From: Purshia tridentata
Lineage: Eukaryota > Streptophyta > Magnoliopsida > Rosales > Rosaceae
Direction: 5' to 3'
NCBI GenBank assembly: GCA_003254885.1
Contig: QANT01005778.1
Coordinates: forward strand, 54,547 to 118,546
DNA: 64,000 nucleotides
A model generated the notes under the pieces. It was not told where the DNA came from. It worked only from the letters and a program-made list of their open reading frames with translations, and did not search any database. Positions 1-16,923 of the stretch are shown in pieces. The position numbers and the translations under genes were made by a program. Every line of letters begins with the position of its first letter. The first letter of the stretch is position 1.

Positions 1-12
1 ATGATAATTCAC

Positions 13-1076
13 CTCTGGTGAAATCATGTCAACTATTTGACACAAAATATCCTCGAATAGAACAGGTTCTTGTGCCATGCATTCCATACGATGCAGCTGC
101 TCCTCATAAAAGAACTGCAACTCATTGGGTGTAAGGATTCCATTTCCATCCAAATCAATGCATTTGAACCTACAAAATAAAATGTTACTATATAAAAAAG
201 GAAAAAACCTGTTGAAGTAAAAGATGAACTACTACAGGGAGCATAAACATTGTAACTACATTGCAAGGTAGGACATTTTAAAATTCTGAATATTGTACCA
301 ACTGCCAAGTTTTGGATTAATATATTAGTATACATTTCACTTTTTCTTTATAAGTAATGACTTTTCCTGCTTAAAAACAGGAAGATTGATCCCTCTTCTG
401 AAATATCAAGAATTCCATGCCATACGAAATTAACAATTGTCAAAATGGAAAAGAACAGAGAAATAAAGAAACATATACCAATACTCAAGGCTAGGCTCAC
501 ATGACTTATCCTCTTCTGACAGCATGAAGTAAACAAAATCTTCATAACCCATCTTCCCTTCAACCTTGCTACTAAACTTCCTTGGAATCTGGAACGGGAT
601 TAAGCAAATACACATTCAATGTGGAACCTCATCCAGGTAAATAATTTGTTGCCTTTGCTCCAAAAGTTTGAAGATGGAGCTATAATAAAATAGAAACCAA
701 CCTGTGAAAATATTCTATCAACGATCCTGTAGGTAAGGGCATGGTTACCATATCTAATGAGGTTCTCTTTGTCGATCAAGAAATCATGGTCTGTATCCAG
801 CTCCCAAAATTTGCAGTATATAACATAAAAATGTTCATAAGAGAAGTACCTGAAATTTGGCAGATTAGAATATCAATAACATGGTTTATTAATTTTTTAA
901 CACACTACTTTAGAAAATAAAATAAAAGTTATTTTGAGCAATTTAAGAAAAAATATAAGATGTTCTTAAGTTCTAAAAAAAATATTTGACAGCCACAATT
1001 AGTTCTTTCATGTCAATTTGAACACTCAAAAATAATAACTTTCAAAATCATAACTTAAAAAATAATCACTACATAC

Positions 1077-1115
<39 letters not shown>

Positions 1116-3820
1116 CATACAAATATACATTGTACTTAAAAGAAAATCCATGCAATGATAACAAACCTCAGAACTTTGTTAATGTCCTCTTCCTCATCTG
1201 CATGTTGCATGGCATCAATTAGATTTCCTCGTTTCAGCTCCCTTAGGGTAAGACGGCCATTTCCTGATCTATTGATGTAGTAAAATATTCTGTATATGAC
1301 AGTTTCAGCTGGGCAATTGAAAATGAAGCATAAGTGAGCAAACATCAGTATGGAAAACAAAAAAATGTGCAGTAAAATATTCACTGCACACACTTAGAAC
1401 AACTTCTTGTAACAATATATGCTTTTTATGTCAGCATTAAGTATCTTCACTTCTCATCCCTATATGACATCTACTTTGTACAATATTTGTTGAAAGAAAA
1501 TGATACTTACTAAAGTCAACCAGATTTTGCAAGAGTTTTTTTATATAACTCTTTTATCTCTTTTCAGAATCCTATTCTAACAAATAAGTTTACCTGCAAA
1601 GGACAATAGATCTAAACCGAAAATAATTATGTATTCAGCAACAGTCTCCATTAGATAATCAACAGAACCATGTAATCGGTTCAATTAAGTGAATTACAGA
1701 CTGTAGGTATAAAGCTTACATAAGTAATGATTACTTCATTCCACCTTATAGTTTTCAATCATTTTGACTAATCTGAACAGCTAGGTTATGACAATGTACC
1801 TTCTGCATTGAATGTATGAACATGAACAATCAGTATTGTAATGAGCAGTACGAAACACATACCATATCTTTCTTGAAATTCAGGAGTGCCATGTAAAAAT
1901 TCCAATCCTGGATGGGTTGCCACAAGCTCTAGAAGAAGGGGTTTGAAGTCTACCTACATTACAGAATGCAGACCAACAATTGTAAAAATAGAATGCAGAA
2001 CAAGAGGGAGTGAAATTCTTGGTGCATAACTGACAGAAATGGTCATTTAACATAAGAGAGGGCATCGATCAAAATGCAATTTTCCAAGACCAAACAGAGA
2101 AAATAGTTTTGAATCGAACCTGAGTAAGGTAATTGCAATCAGACTGCTTTAGAATTTTAAATACTTGAGTTGCTGCATCCATTGTCAGCATATTGCCATC
2201 AGCCCAATATCTGACGAATGCATCTCTACAAACAAATTCTGTGAATCAGCAATAATTAAAAATATATATAATGACAAGAAACAAATAAAGATAGACAAAA
2301 TGTTATGAGAGTCCTGATTCTATGAGGAACAGAAATGTGTATGTTATCAAATTTGAAATAAAAAAGGTAGAAAGATTGAAAATAACATTTACAATGGGAA
2401 TATGTAGGATACATCTGGGGCCAAATTACAATTCTTTATAAGGGTCAAATATAAACAGTAGGAAGCGAGCTACAAATATCAGGACTTAAAGTTTCTCTAT
2501 TGTTGTCTCCTAGGGGGCTCTACTACTTCACTTTGCATCTTTTATTCATTCATTTCCATGAGAGACAGCTACAGGACATAATTGTCCAACAATGAATCCA
2601 TGAAGACAAGCATTTCGAAGAACTTTTCTTTCAAGATTTACAATTGAGACCCCATAGAAAGCAGATCTAATTATTCAAAGTAAGCTTAATTACATTTATT
2701 GCATACCTGGTCACTTTCCCACTGCAGCCAGTATCTATCTTTCTAAAGATAACAGAGGACAAAAATGATGGCAGCTTGCAAAATTCCTTTGTAACCAACT
2801 TGAACTCTGCATAACCAAAACCAAAGAATTCATTTTCCTTATATCTCTTGGAAGTGGATTGGAAAGAGGAGAAAAAGAGTTAGAGTGAGCCTCTTTTCGA
2901 ATAAGTGAATTACACATCTCACCATGCATTTGCAATCCATCCATATGACCACTGAAAAGGTCATCAATTCTAGAAATACAATGTTCCTTAAGTTCCTTTG
3001 GTGGTGGACGACCATTTTGAAAATAGAACTGCAAGCATATCAAATCATAAAACATTATGGGAATCTATTCTTCAAACTTAACAAGACCAAAATTTTCAAG
3101 TTCACGAGTAAATCTCAATCTCAAAATATTTACAAAGTTCATAAGATTAACGGAGCAATCAGAAGTGAGTTCAACCTGAGGAATGACTTCTCGCACTGGT
3201 TCACTAACCAATTTTAGCGGAGAGCCCATAGAAGAAAGAATATTTTTTTGCTTCGATAAGCGTGGGGAACCAGAGGAACTTCTCGGTGAAAGTGGGGGTG
3301 CACTGCCAGCCGGAAACATGGAAGGTAACGAATTGCTTCCGGCGGCACTAGCAAAAGAGTTCCCATGAGCATTGATAGAAATGCCTGCTGTTGCATCATC
3401 TATGAGAGACTTCACCTGTCAAAACAAACGGCGAAACACGATCAGATAAAGATAAACAAAAGGCGAAACACCATCACCTGTACAAACCCCTAAAATTTTG
3501 AAGGCTAACACTATTATTAATAAAGAGAGAAAAATAGTTTAAGTATTAAACTAACAATAAAAACACTGTAACTATCCGAACAAGAAAAACAAGATAAGCT
3601 TTGAGGACCAGCAATGCATTTCGATTACAAAAATTGTACAAAATGCAAACTTAATCAAATTTACCAGACGACCGGTTTGAGGGAGCGAAAGCCACTGAGC
3701 GAACAACTCCTCCGCAATTTGTGGACTTGTTTTAAGCGCGACCGGAGACAATTCCGGAAGCTGTAAAAGCTCAGGATCCAAAGAAGTAACATCCCCTGCT
3801 TCTGCTGCGTCTATATCCAT
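13..3820 (-). CDS. PP2A regulatory subunit B'' (5' ten exons; 3' end outside window)
   Basis: Regulatory B'' subunit that directs the protein phosphatase 2A A/C core to its substrates. The model starts at ATG 3818-3820 ([15 protein letters not shown]). Exons on the minus strand: 3665-3820, 3176-3415, 2923-3028, 2707-2806, 2120-2225, 1863-1953, 1167-1308, 702-849, 479-588, 13-169. All junctions keep frame and give about 452 residues; the C-terminus, perhaps 80-90 residues in this family, lies beyond position 1. Visible family marks are a variable Ser/Pro-rich N-terminal region, the block [19 protein letters not shown], and EF-hand-like loops ([31 protein letters not shown] and [15 protein letters not shown]) that bind calcium in B'' proteins. 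It is not the TON2/FASS form, whose N-terminus differs. An inverted partial copy of exons 4-5 with their introns lies near 16.5-16.9 kb. Family call is firm; the paralogue (At1g03960-like) rests on gene order. Confidence 0.93.
1079..1108. repeat. (TA)n microsatellite
   Basis: About 30 bp of uninterrupted AT dinucleotides in the intron between exons 7 and 8 of the PP2A B'' gene. Confidence 0.95.
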
Positions 3821-5822
3821 TGAAAATTCACTTCTTCAATTCCTAAAATCATCAGAATCCGTAAATTTTCAATTCCTAACCCACTAACTCACTAACTTCC
3901 TCTTTCGGGTTCAATTTCAAAACGGAGGTAAAAAACCCTAGGTCCCGAATTGACAGTTGCAAACGACTACTGAGCTTAGCTTTGCGCGCTTCTTGAAAAC
4001 CCTAGCTACCAAATAGAAAATTATAGAACCAGCACCACTTCTCTCCCTTCTCCGATGGTTTCCGACAACACAAATTTCAACTCCGATTGTTACTACGAAT
4101 GCTTGGTTCCCACACTTTCAGTCAAAGAACCGCAAGCAACATTCGAAACACGCTGCAAAGCCTCGCGGTTTTAAGCGGTCATTAGATAGATATCAGAGAA
4201 AACTGCGCTCTGAAAATTCGTGTCTGAACTGAACAGTCGGAGACTGAGACTGGGGAGAGAGGGAGAACGAGAGAAATTGAAGGAAGTGTAGGGATGGGAG
4301 GCTTAAATAGAGGAAGGGGAAGGAGTGCCACGTAGGCGTGTTATTTATAACGGAAAGTGGCGCCCGGACCCGGAGACTTGGTTGGTCGTCAAGGGTGAGA
4401 GGAGAGTGAGAGTGGTGGTGCTTTATGACAAGTGAGTGGGAGTGAAAGTGCGTATTTTATACGTGGATGAGATTGAGAGCCTTCTTCAACGACCCACCGT
4501 CTTTGTACATTGTGATGTATACACTATACTTTCACGTGAATCAGTGGACATGCCACGCCTTAAGCCTAAAGCCTATACAGTTTTCTTCCCCGAGTAAAAC
4601 TTGTGTTGTGTGGAAAACTCTTGTCATGACTTTGGAAAAAATAAAAATCAATTAAAATTTGACACGTGGTAAAAATAGAGAAAACAAGTGAAGAAAATAA
4701 AAAAGAAAAAAGAAAGTCGAGAGTGAAATTTTAATTGACCTTTTAATTAATTGCCACATAAAATATAATGATGTGACAAAAAATTTTCCACAAAACCATA
4801 AATTAGAGAATTGCTACGAAGAGAGGCATGAGAGTCAAGTCAATCTCTTCAATTGCAACATGGGTTCTAGACTTCTAGAAGAACCTTTGCATATACGCAA
4901 AAAGATAAGAGAACCTTTGCATATACGCAAAAAGATAAGTCGACCTCTTCAATATGCAACATGGGTTCTAGTATAAACTTTGCATTTAGGTAAGAAGATA
5001 ACAGGAAGGATATGTTTTAATATCACGATACAATTTATAAATGAAGTAACTAATGGTGGAGACGCTATAATGATCTTTGATATAATGACATATTTTCCAT
5101 AGTATGATTGGTAAAGAATGTTCCTACTTACAATATTATTATGGGTACTAATAATTTGTATGATTGTATCATGATTGCATCAGTTCTTTCACAATCCTAA
5201 TGTTAGGGAAACAAAAGGCTTGTGAAGTAATTGGCAAATTTGATATAGAAATGCTAACTAAATTGTATTTTTGGGGTGTTCTGAAAATTAATAATAGCTA
5301 CAATTATAGCTTTTTTAGAAAAAAATTTTATTTGTTCATAAATAAAAATGATTCTTATCATCGAGCTTGTATTAAGAAATCGATTCTTGAAATTTTTCGA
5401 TTTTATGTGAGATTTAAAATTGATATCTTGAAATTAATGATTTATAATTTTCTCTCATTTTGGTATAAAATTATAACTACAATTAAATGTTATTTATATG
5501 ATATACCTAATTATAGAAAGATTACTTTGTAGATAACAAAAGGATCCCAACCCATTAGTTAATTAAAGGAAGAATAGTCCCCCATCAATCAATTCATCGA
5601 CATCCCAGGGATACGATTGCAATTTAAAAAATCATAGAGGATCTATTTGGATATTTACAATAAAGTCCATACCCATATGAAAAAAGGAAAAGGCCACCGA
5701 AACATGACCCTCCACCTTGGTTGGAAACTTGGACGCTCTCTCTGTCTCTCTCAAAGCTGAAAGCTTGAAGAAATCTCCGTGTGCTTTTGCTTGCGAGTTG
5801 CGACCAATTCAGCTGAGAAACC
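3821..5822. other. Intergenic region between divergent PP2A B'' and VPS2-like genes
   Basis: Divergent promoter space. The PP2A side (3821-4300) carries AAACCCTAG-type motifs near 3934 and 3998 in the likely 5' leader. The middle holds a 30-bp tandem repeat (listed separately). A 122-codon open frame at 5164-5532 is Phe/Ile/Lys/Tyr-rich as expected from AT-rich DNA and resembles no family I know, so I do not call it a gene. The last 150 bases before 5823 are CT-rich and are probably the VPS2-like 5' leader. Confidence 0.7.
4845..4971. repeat. Nested repeat: 30-bp tandem pair inside a 26-27 bp direct repeat
   Basis: The 30-bp unit starting GAACCTTTGCATATACGC occupies 4881-4910 and 4911-4940, differing only at the last base. 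It is flanked by a second direct repeat, CTCTTCAAT..GCAACATGGG and following, at 4845-4870 and 4945-4971. No coding capacity is evident. Confidence 0.9.
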
Positions 5823-8586
5823 ATGAACCTCTTCTCTAAGAAACCCACCGCCAAAGGTTCGAAAGATTTAAGCTAAAGTGTTTCTAAAGTTCAAACACTC
5901 ATTTTTGCTCATTGGATCTGAACTATGAGCATGATTTTTCTCTTATTTTAATTTTTTCTGGGTGTGCATTTTTATGCAGAGGCTCTTCGGGAGAGCAAGA
6001 GAGAAATGGCTAATGCTACTAGAGGTGATAATTTTCTTTTGCTTTCTTTTTGCAACTTTTGTTTTTAATTTCTCAACATTTGCAATTATGGTGGTGGTGA
6101 TGATCATCATCATCATTCAGGACCTTAAAGTCATAATCACTGCTCGGAAATTGTAATGTTTGTGGGTTTTATATCATATTTGTGGGTTTTTCTGGTAACT
6201 GGTTTTTATGCCTCTCTTGGACCAATTGAGGCATTGGGCTTTAGATTCGACATTGCACTGTTTGAAACTTGGAATAGACTGAATTAGATTATTAATTACG
6301 TGGGTTACCGTTTAGGCTTAAAATATACAAGTACTTTATGTATTAAAGTATATTATTCTATCTGGGTTACCTTGTTATAACTTATAATGCATTTTCTTGA
6401 TTCTGCTCCTGTTTTAACGTTTTGTAGTTGCTAAATTGGTCTTGTAATTTTTAGAGACTGATATCAAGGTTTTGCTTCTTTCAAATTTTTTCTTCCCCAA
6501 TTTGTTTCAGGAATAGAGAAGGAAATTGGAGCATTGCAATTAGAAGTATGTTAAGAGCTTCCACTTGACAATCCCATTTCATTTATTTTTCTATTGATGT
6601 TACATTCAATATATTTTACTATCATGTCAGGAAAAGAAGCTTGTTGCTGAGATCAAGAGGACTGCTAAAACAGGAAATGAGGTATGTTCTGTGTTGTTTT
6701 GACTATTCTTAACAGTCCAGGAATACTTGAGTGACTAGGAATTAAAGCTTTTCAGTAGTCAATTTATATTTCCCTTAGGCCTTTGTAATTGCATTCTGCA
6801 GGCAGCAACTAAAATACTGGCCAGGCAGCTAATCAGGCTTAGGCAACAGATAGCTAACTTACAAGGAAGTCGAGCTCAAATGAGAGGAATAGCAACTCAT
6901 ACACAGGTGGATTGTCAAATATCTATCTCTAGATGAGATTTCTTCTGATTCAACTTTATATGTTGTTTGTGTGTTTTATATCTTAATAAAATTTATTCCC
7001 TAATGCAGGCAATGCATGCTCAGTCATCTGTTGCTGTTGGCATGAAAGGTGCTAGTAAGGCAATGGCAGCTATGAATAAGGTTAGATTATAACATTCAAA
7101 CATGTATTTTTGAATATTATTTGCATATTATGAATAACAATATGATGCAACCATAGAATTAAATTTCGAAGGTTTTGAAATATTACCAAATCGAAATTGT
7201 CGAAATTTTGTTAAAAGATTCAATTGTTTTAGTCTATATTTCCAACGAAATCCATATTTTCGAACCATCGAAATCCAAAATTTAATTGCAAGATGTTAAG
7301 TTTGGATCTGATGCCAAGCTTTAGTTTAAAAAGAGCTCTGTCATCATTTGTGTTCTGTTGAGCCAAGCCGTCAATTATTTTATATTTGATATTACCATGT
7401 AAATAAAATCCAATAGAATTTTAGTTTTTTCCATTGCTTCCTATTTTCTTAATTAATAAATTCAAGCTCTTTTTGGTAACTGACTTGTGTCACATTTCAG
7501 CAAATGGCTCCTGCAAAGCAAGCAAAGGTTATACATGAATTTCAGAGGCAGTCTGCACAGATGGATATGACTGTAAGATTGGTTCTATTTTTGAATATAT
7601 TGGCACATATTGCAGAATGATGCACATCTCTGCTTTTGGTTGCATACATGGATCATGACAGTTTAGAGCTTGTGCATGCAGACTGAAATGATGTCCGATG
7701 CCATAGATGATGCCTTGGATAATGATGAGGCAGAAGACGAAACTGAGGAGCTGACAAATCAGGTAGGTCCCTCTTTTTTCATCGTTTTTCACTTTTATCT
7801 ATTAAGATGAATATATTCCATAGGTACTGCTTAATAAAAATATAAATATGTTTTTTGGTGTGAGATATGCTATACCTCCATGATTAAGATTAATTCGTAT
7901 AATTACCAAGAATGTTCCATAAACCTTTCCGACAAGTTATTAGTTGAAGTTTAATTGTTGTCTTGTGATTTTATGGTTTTCTGGTAATGAGACCAGAAAG
8001 ATTGAGAAGGGGTAATATGTGACTGATTGAGAAGCATTTTAGGATTTTATTCTTCATAAATATTGTTAATTATTGGTCTTCGAAACCAGGAATTGATGGG
8101 ATTATTTTTTGTTTTTTTGTTTTTTTGTTTTTTTTGACAGGTGCTAGATGAAATTGGCGTTGATGTTGCCTCACAGGTTGGTTTCAATGCTTATTTCTTT
8201 TGGATTTTGTTGTTTGCATGTACTGAATTCATTGTCTTTTAAGCTGATGTGCTTTGTATTTGATATTTGGACAGTTGTCGGCTGCTCCAAAAGGAAGAAT
8301 TGCAGCAAAGAACACTGAGGGTGTTGGCAGGTATGGCCTTCAATCTCTTTCTCATTGTACTTAGTAAATGTCTGCACTTTATGTGAGACTTTTGAGTAAG
8401 AATTTTAATCAACTGACTGAAGATGTTCACAAACCTTTGTTTTCATGTGTGATAAACATTTTATTACTTTTTTCTGTTTATCTTACTTTTTCTAAAAATT
8501 TTGTTTTAACTATGAAATTTTCAACTTCTTACAGTTCTGGGATTGATGAGCTTGAGAAAAGATTGGCAGCCCTTAGAAATCCATGA
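5823..8586 (+). CDS. VPS2.3: ESCRT-III subunit VPS2 homologue (CHMP2-like, VPS2.2/VPS2.3 group)
   Basis: Small coiled-coil subunit of the ESCRT-III polymer that drives membrane scission at endosomes during multivesicular body formation. Eleven exons: 5823-5856, 5980-6024, 6511-6545, 6631-6681, 6802-6906, 7009-7080, 7501-7572, 7682-7762, 8141-8176, 8275-8330, 8535-8586, giving 212 residues, the normal length. It begins MNLFSKKPTAKEALRESKRE. A basic helical N-terminal half (KREMANATRGIEKEIGALQ; RQLIRLRQQIANLQGSRAQM) is followed by an acidic stretch (DALDNDEAEDETEELTNQ). The C-terminal end LEKRLAALRNP fits a MIT-interacting motif that recruits the VPS4/SKD1 ATPase. The first exon is only 34 nt and is fixed by the conserved N-terminus. 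The VPS2.2/2.3 group is clear from the start and C-terminus. The choice of VPS2.3 comes from gene order recalled from Arabidopsis (At1g03950) and is an inference. Confidence 0.94.
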
Positions 8587-9920
8587 GCGGAAGCTTGAGA
8601 TCAGAGGATTTCTTTTTTCTTTTTATCCCCCCAGAGTTTGACATTGAATTCTTGCAAGGTTGCCCATTGTAAATATTTTGTTGCACTCATGCTCTCCTTT
8701 GCGGTTACCTATAGCAGTGCCACTGCATACAGAGAAGCTAAGCTTATACATTCATCAATGACTTGGGAGATATGTGTGCTAAATTGCTAATTAAGTCGAT
8801 GTATATGAATAGCTTCATCCTTCTCTATCCTTGTTACCATAGTTGTCGATGCTAATTCCAAGTGTTTAACTTCTTTCTTTTCTGTCCAACAATTCTTTCA
8901 TGCCCTCAAATTTGCTAAAAGGAAAGCTATGAAGATACCGACCTGAAACCCTCTATCCTTTAATTTTTATTTTTGAAGCATCTCATTCTCAGCTGAGTAG
9001 AATGTTAGAAATGATAAAAACGATGATTCTATTCACCCCTAAAATATTCATTTTCAACCCATGAGCCCTACCTCAACTGGCATGGCTGGAATGTGATGTA
9101 GGGTAGATCATAGGTTTGAATCCCGTTAAAACAAAAAAATAAAATCAATTCAACACCTAAATTTTAATGATAATTTTTCTTTCAAAATTATTGAGAAGAA
9201 GCTTAAACCTTACATTCTTTTAAATTAAGGAAAAAACAAAAAAAAAGGAATAACAGTGAGGGATGCTAGCTATCACTGCCCTCACACAGACCTGCGATCT
9301 CCACGAGGCTAGCCATGGTTGGCTTTAGTGTCTTCAGTGAAAGTTTATTTGTGTATAGAAATGACATTCATTTGAGAACTTCACCTGAAGTACTAAATAT
9401 TTTAGAATTGTTCATCTTCAAACTAGTCCCTACAATGAGCTCTGAAGTAAACAAGGTAGAGCCAGTCAGCCAACTACCTATAATGTCGTACCACGTGAAG
9501 CTCATATGAAAGGAAGCATTTGGGCATATTATTTACCATTTACCAGAAGCATTCAAGTTTATTTTCATTTTTTACTACCTCTGTTGTGGATGAAATTCTT
9601 TGAAAGAGATGTCTCTCAGACTATCGCAAATAACAAAAACTAGTCTCAAAGTACATGTATAATAAAGAAATAGTAGTTATTACAGCTAAAAAAAATGTAT
9701 GTTGCTGATACACGTTACAACGGTGGAAAACTCTTGGGAGAGAAAAAAGTGGGAGTAAAAGCCTGGAAATGCTGTAACAAGGCATGCAATAAGATCTGTA
9801 ATGGAGGTGATTAGGTGATATCCCATGTACAAATGCAAGCAATCTTTTTCTTTGGCTCATCAAATAGATAAAATTATCCATTAGATGACTGGGAAAATAT
9901 AGATAGCAGAACACTCTCCA
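8587..9920. other. Intergenic region between convergent VPS2-like and CKL genes
   Basis: Holds the 3' UTRs of two convergent genes. A tRNA-derived SINE relic lies at about 9060-9140. The rest shows no coding signal that I can support. Confidence 0.7.
9060..9140 (+). mobile_element. tRNA-derived SINE relic (head with A and B boxes)
   Basis: TACCTCAACTGG at 9069-9080 resembles the pol III A box and GGTTTGAATCCC at 9113-9124 resembles the B box. The spacing is tRNA-like and an A-rich run (AAAACAAAAAAATAAAA) follows. The sequence cannot fold into a complete tRNA, so a degenerate SINE head fits better. The outer ends and target-site duplication are not clear. Confidence 0.55.
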
Positions 9921-14291
<4,371 letters not shown>

Positions 14292-15920
14292 GATGCAAGA
14301 ATCTTCAATACAACTCAGCCCAGAAGCTCAAAATGGCTATTTTTCAGTAAGATTTGTGCCCAATTCAACCTTATTGTGTGCATAACCCCATACACCCACC
14401 AAAAAATATCCCACCAAAGCTCAAAGAACAAGGTTTCCCAAATTGGCAGCCCCCACAGATCAAAGTTCTAAGCTTTTACCCCAGTAACTCGGCCTAAGAA
14501 CCAGCCAATCTCACAATCTGAGCATTAAATAGCATCAAACGGAATAAATACCAAACCCCAGAAAATCCAATTGTAAAAATCTGACTTTTTCAACAATAAA
14601 CAACACAACCCAAAAAAAATGAGGGTAACTTTATCAAAAATCAAGGACCCAAATCCTTGATTGCAGACCACGAATTGAAACCCTAATTACAACGACACTG
14701 ACCTACATTGACCGCGAAACCGTTGAATCAGACCCCCAACCTAATAAAAGAAATGAAATTTTGTCGCGAAAAAAAGCAAAACTCCAAATCAAATTAGGAT
14801 CGGTAAGAGGCTTTGTATTGGGATCGGGGTGAGAAAGAGACAAATCGATGTTAAAATATAAACACAAATTATGGTAATTGCCGGAGGGAAATGATGAGGA
14901 GACAGAGAGGGAGGGAGGAGAGAGAGAAAAAAAATGGAGGGGTAGAAGAACGGAAAGGAGGTTGAAGATGACTATAGTTTTTTTGGGTTTTTTTTTTTTC
15001 GGTTTTTCGTAAATAAAATTTTTGGGAAAATAAAGATTAAATAATAATTGGGGGGTAAAGCGATACCTTCTCTAAGTGTGTGAGGTGAGGTCAAAATGCA
15101 AAATGCAAATTGAAAGGAGCTTGGTTTGGTTTGGTAACTACTACGGTTTGCTTTTTGTTATAAAATTACGAAAACGTGTTTGACAGAAACAGAAAATTAC
15201 AGAAACGTGCTTGGCGTTGTTGCCCTGTCTTTGGGTCAAATTTAGTTATTTTTTAGATTTTACTACCAGGATGTTGTTCTCCTGCTCCTAATTTCGGACT
15301 GTTATGGAATTTAAGGGATATTCTCTCAATCTCTCTCTCTCTCTGATCTAGAAGTAGGCCAGTCTGGTATACCTTTTTAGGTACTACTTGGGAAAGGAAC
15401 TTGTCAGAGATGTGGACTTTTTGGCCCATTCTTTGTCAGTCTTTAGCCCAATTTGGATTTTGGATAATCCAGTTTCTGTGTTTGAAGTCTTCCTTCATTT
15501 CTCCAAAGTCCATTTCTTCAAACAAGTAAACAAACAACATTAAAGTCAGGGGTGTTTTAGTCAACACAAATTTATGAATGGACTAAATTAACTCTGGGTG
15601 AACTAGCATTATATATCAAATTTGGACAAATAAAAGTGTGGAAGTAGCATTATATATCTAATTAGGACAAATGTAAAAGTTCAAATACCAAAATTAAAGA
15701 TAAAAAAACCTTGTATTATATCTAAAATTAAAGATTGGAGCAAAAATGGGAACTCATTAGACATTAGTCATTAGTATTACACAAAGCTACACAAGCAGTA
15801 AGTGATGAAGTAATTATCAATGTCATTACAATAACACTACATTTTCAAAAAGGACAGCACCACCTTCATTATGATTGAGGTGACATATTCCTGATGTGCA
15901 GTGCAGATACTTCTGATTTG

Positions 15921-16279
15921 CAGGTCATGTCTCCGAGTCTGTAACTGCAGTGTGTGAGGATGTTGGTGAGAATTGGAAGTTTCAATTGAAGAAGAGAAAG
16001 CACCATGAAACTGTGCTTTTCTTTCTATCTGTCCATTGTTATTTTGTTATCTTATAGTTGGCTCTTTATTCTGTCACTGATTTAGCATATTATAGGGCAA
16101 TTATCACACAAGTAGTCAATTGCTTTTACTGATTTTCCTCTGTGTGTGTGTTTGGGGTTCTTTCTTTCAATGATATTTGCTTATGGAATGTCAAAATTGT
16201 CTCCTAATCATCAATTGTGTTCAATGATGAAATTGATGCAGTTAGTACCAAGAGATGAGCCACTGAACATTGATGAATA
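15921..16279 (+). pseudogene. Exon-like fragments of unknown gene
   Basis: After an acceptor-like TTTGCAG, a frame open for about 45 codons reads GHVSESVTAVCEDVGENWKF and then turns hydrophobic. At 16241-16279, between GATGCAG and GTAAGC, there is a short piece reading LVPRDEPLNIDE followed by TAG. The first piece has no clear donor site and I recognise no family. These could be remnants of a gene or chance. They lie just upstream of the PP2A B'' duplicate, but I see no similarity to that gene. Confidence 0.25.
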
Positions 16280-16477
16280 GGTAAGCGATGTACTTGAGGA
16301 AAATCAATGGTTCTTCTGAGGGTGAAAATTTAGGAGTCAAGCTGCTTGCCTCTAAGGTGACTTGAAGGCAAATCTATTATACTCATGTATCAGTTCATGT
16401 TCAACAAGACTTGGGTTTTCTGTGCAGAATACAGATAGTGAATAATACCTGGAGCTGAGTCAGGACCAGAGATGATG

Positions 16478-16923
16478 TCAAGCTGCCATCATTTTTGTCT
16501 TCTGCTATCTTTTGAACTAATAAATTCATTAGCATATACACACTTCTGTTCCTTATAGAATCAGGACTCTCATTAGTCCCGTATGCTTTTGTGACTCTAT
16601 CTTTGTTTCTTTCTTGTTATTTTATAATTTTATTAATTACTGCTGATTCACATAATTTGTTTGTAAATATTGGGTTGATACAATATGTTGACAATGGATG
16701 CAGCAACTCAAGTATTTAAAATTCTGAAGCAGTCTGATTGCAATTATCCTACCCAGGTTTCATTCAAAACTATTTTCTCTGGTTGGTCTCAGAAAATTTC
16801 ATTTTGATTGATGCCCTTAGTTCTATGTTAAATGACAATTTCTGTCGGTTATGACTTCTGAGCCAATAATTTATTAATTTCACTCCCTGGCCTTATCTTC
16901 TGCATTCTATTTTTACGATTGTT
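16478..16923 (+). pseudogene. Truncated inverted duplicate of PP2A B'' exons 4-5 with introns
   Basis: Plus-strand sequence here matches the minus strand of the window at about 1975-2780. At 16478-16513, CAAGCTGCCATCATTTTTGTC matches B'' exon 4. At 16530-16580, CTTCTGTTCC.TATAGAATCAGGACTCTCAT matches the intron before exon 5. At 16665-16756 the segment matches exon 5 with about eight differences by eye (ATGGATGCAGCAACTCAAGT shared), followed by matching intron to about 16923. About 400 bases of the source (roughly 2346-2740) and the first bases of exon 5 are missing, and a one-base deletion shifts frame. Because introns are copied, this is a DNA-level duplication, not a retrocopy. Not expected to encode protein. 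Confidence 0.88.

Noticed and set aside
5164-5532. 122-codon open frame on plus strand between PP2A B'' and VPS2-like genes
   Set aside because: Composition is Phe/Ile/Lys/Tyr/Asn-rich as AT-rich DNA gives by chance; no splice context, family resemblance or GC rise.
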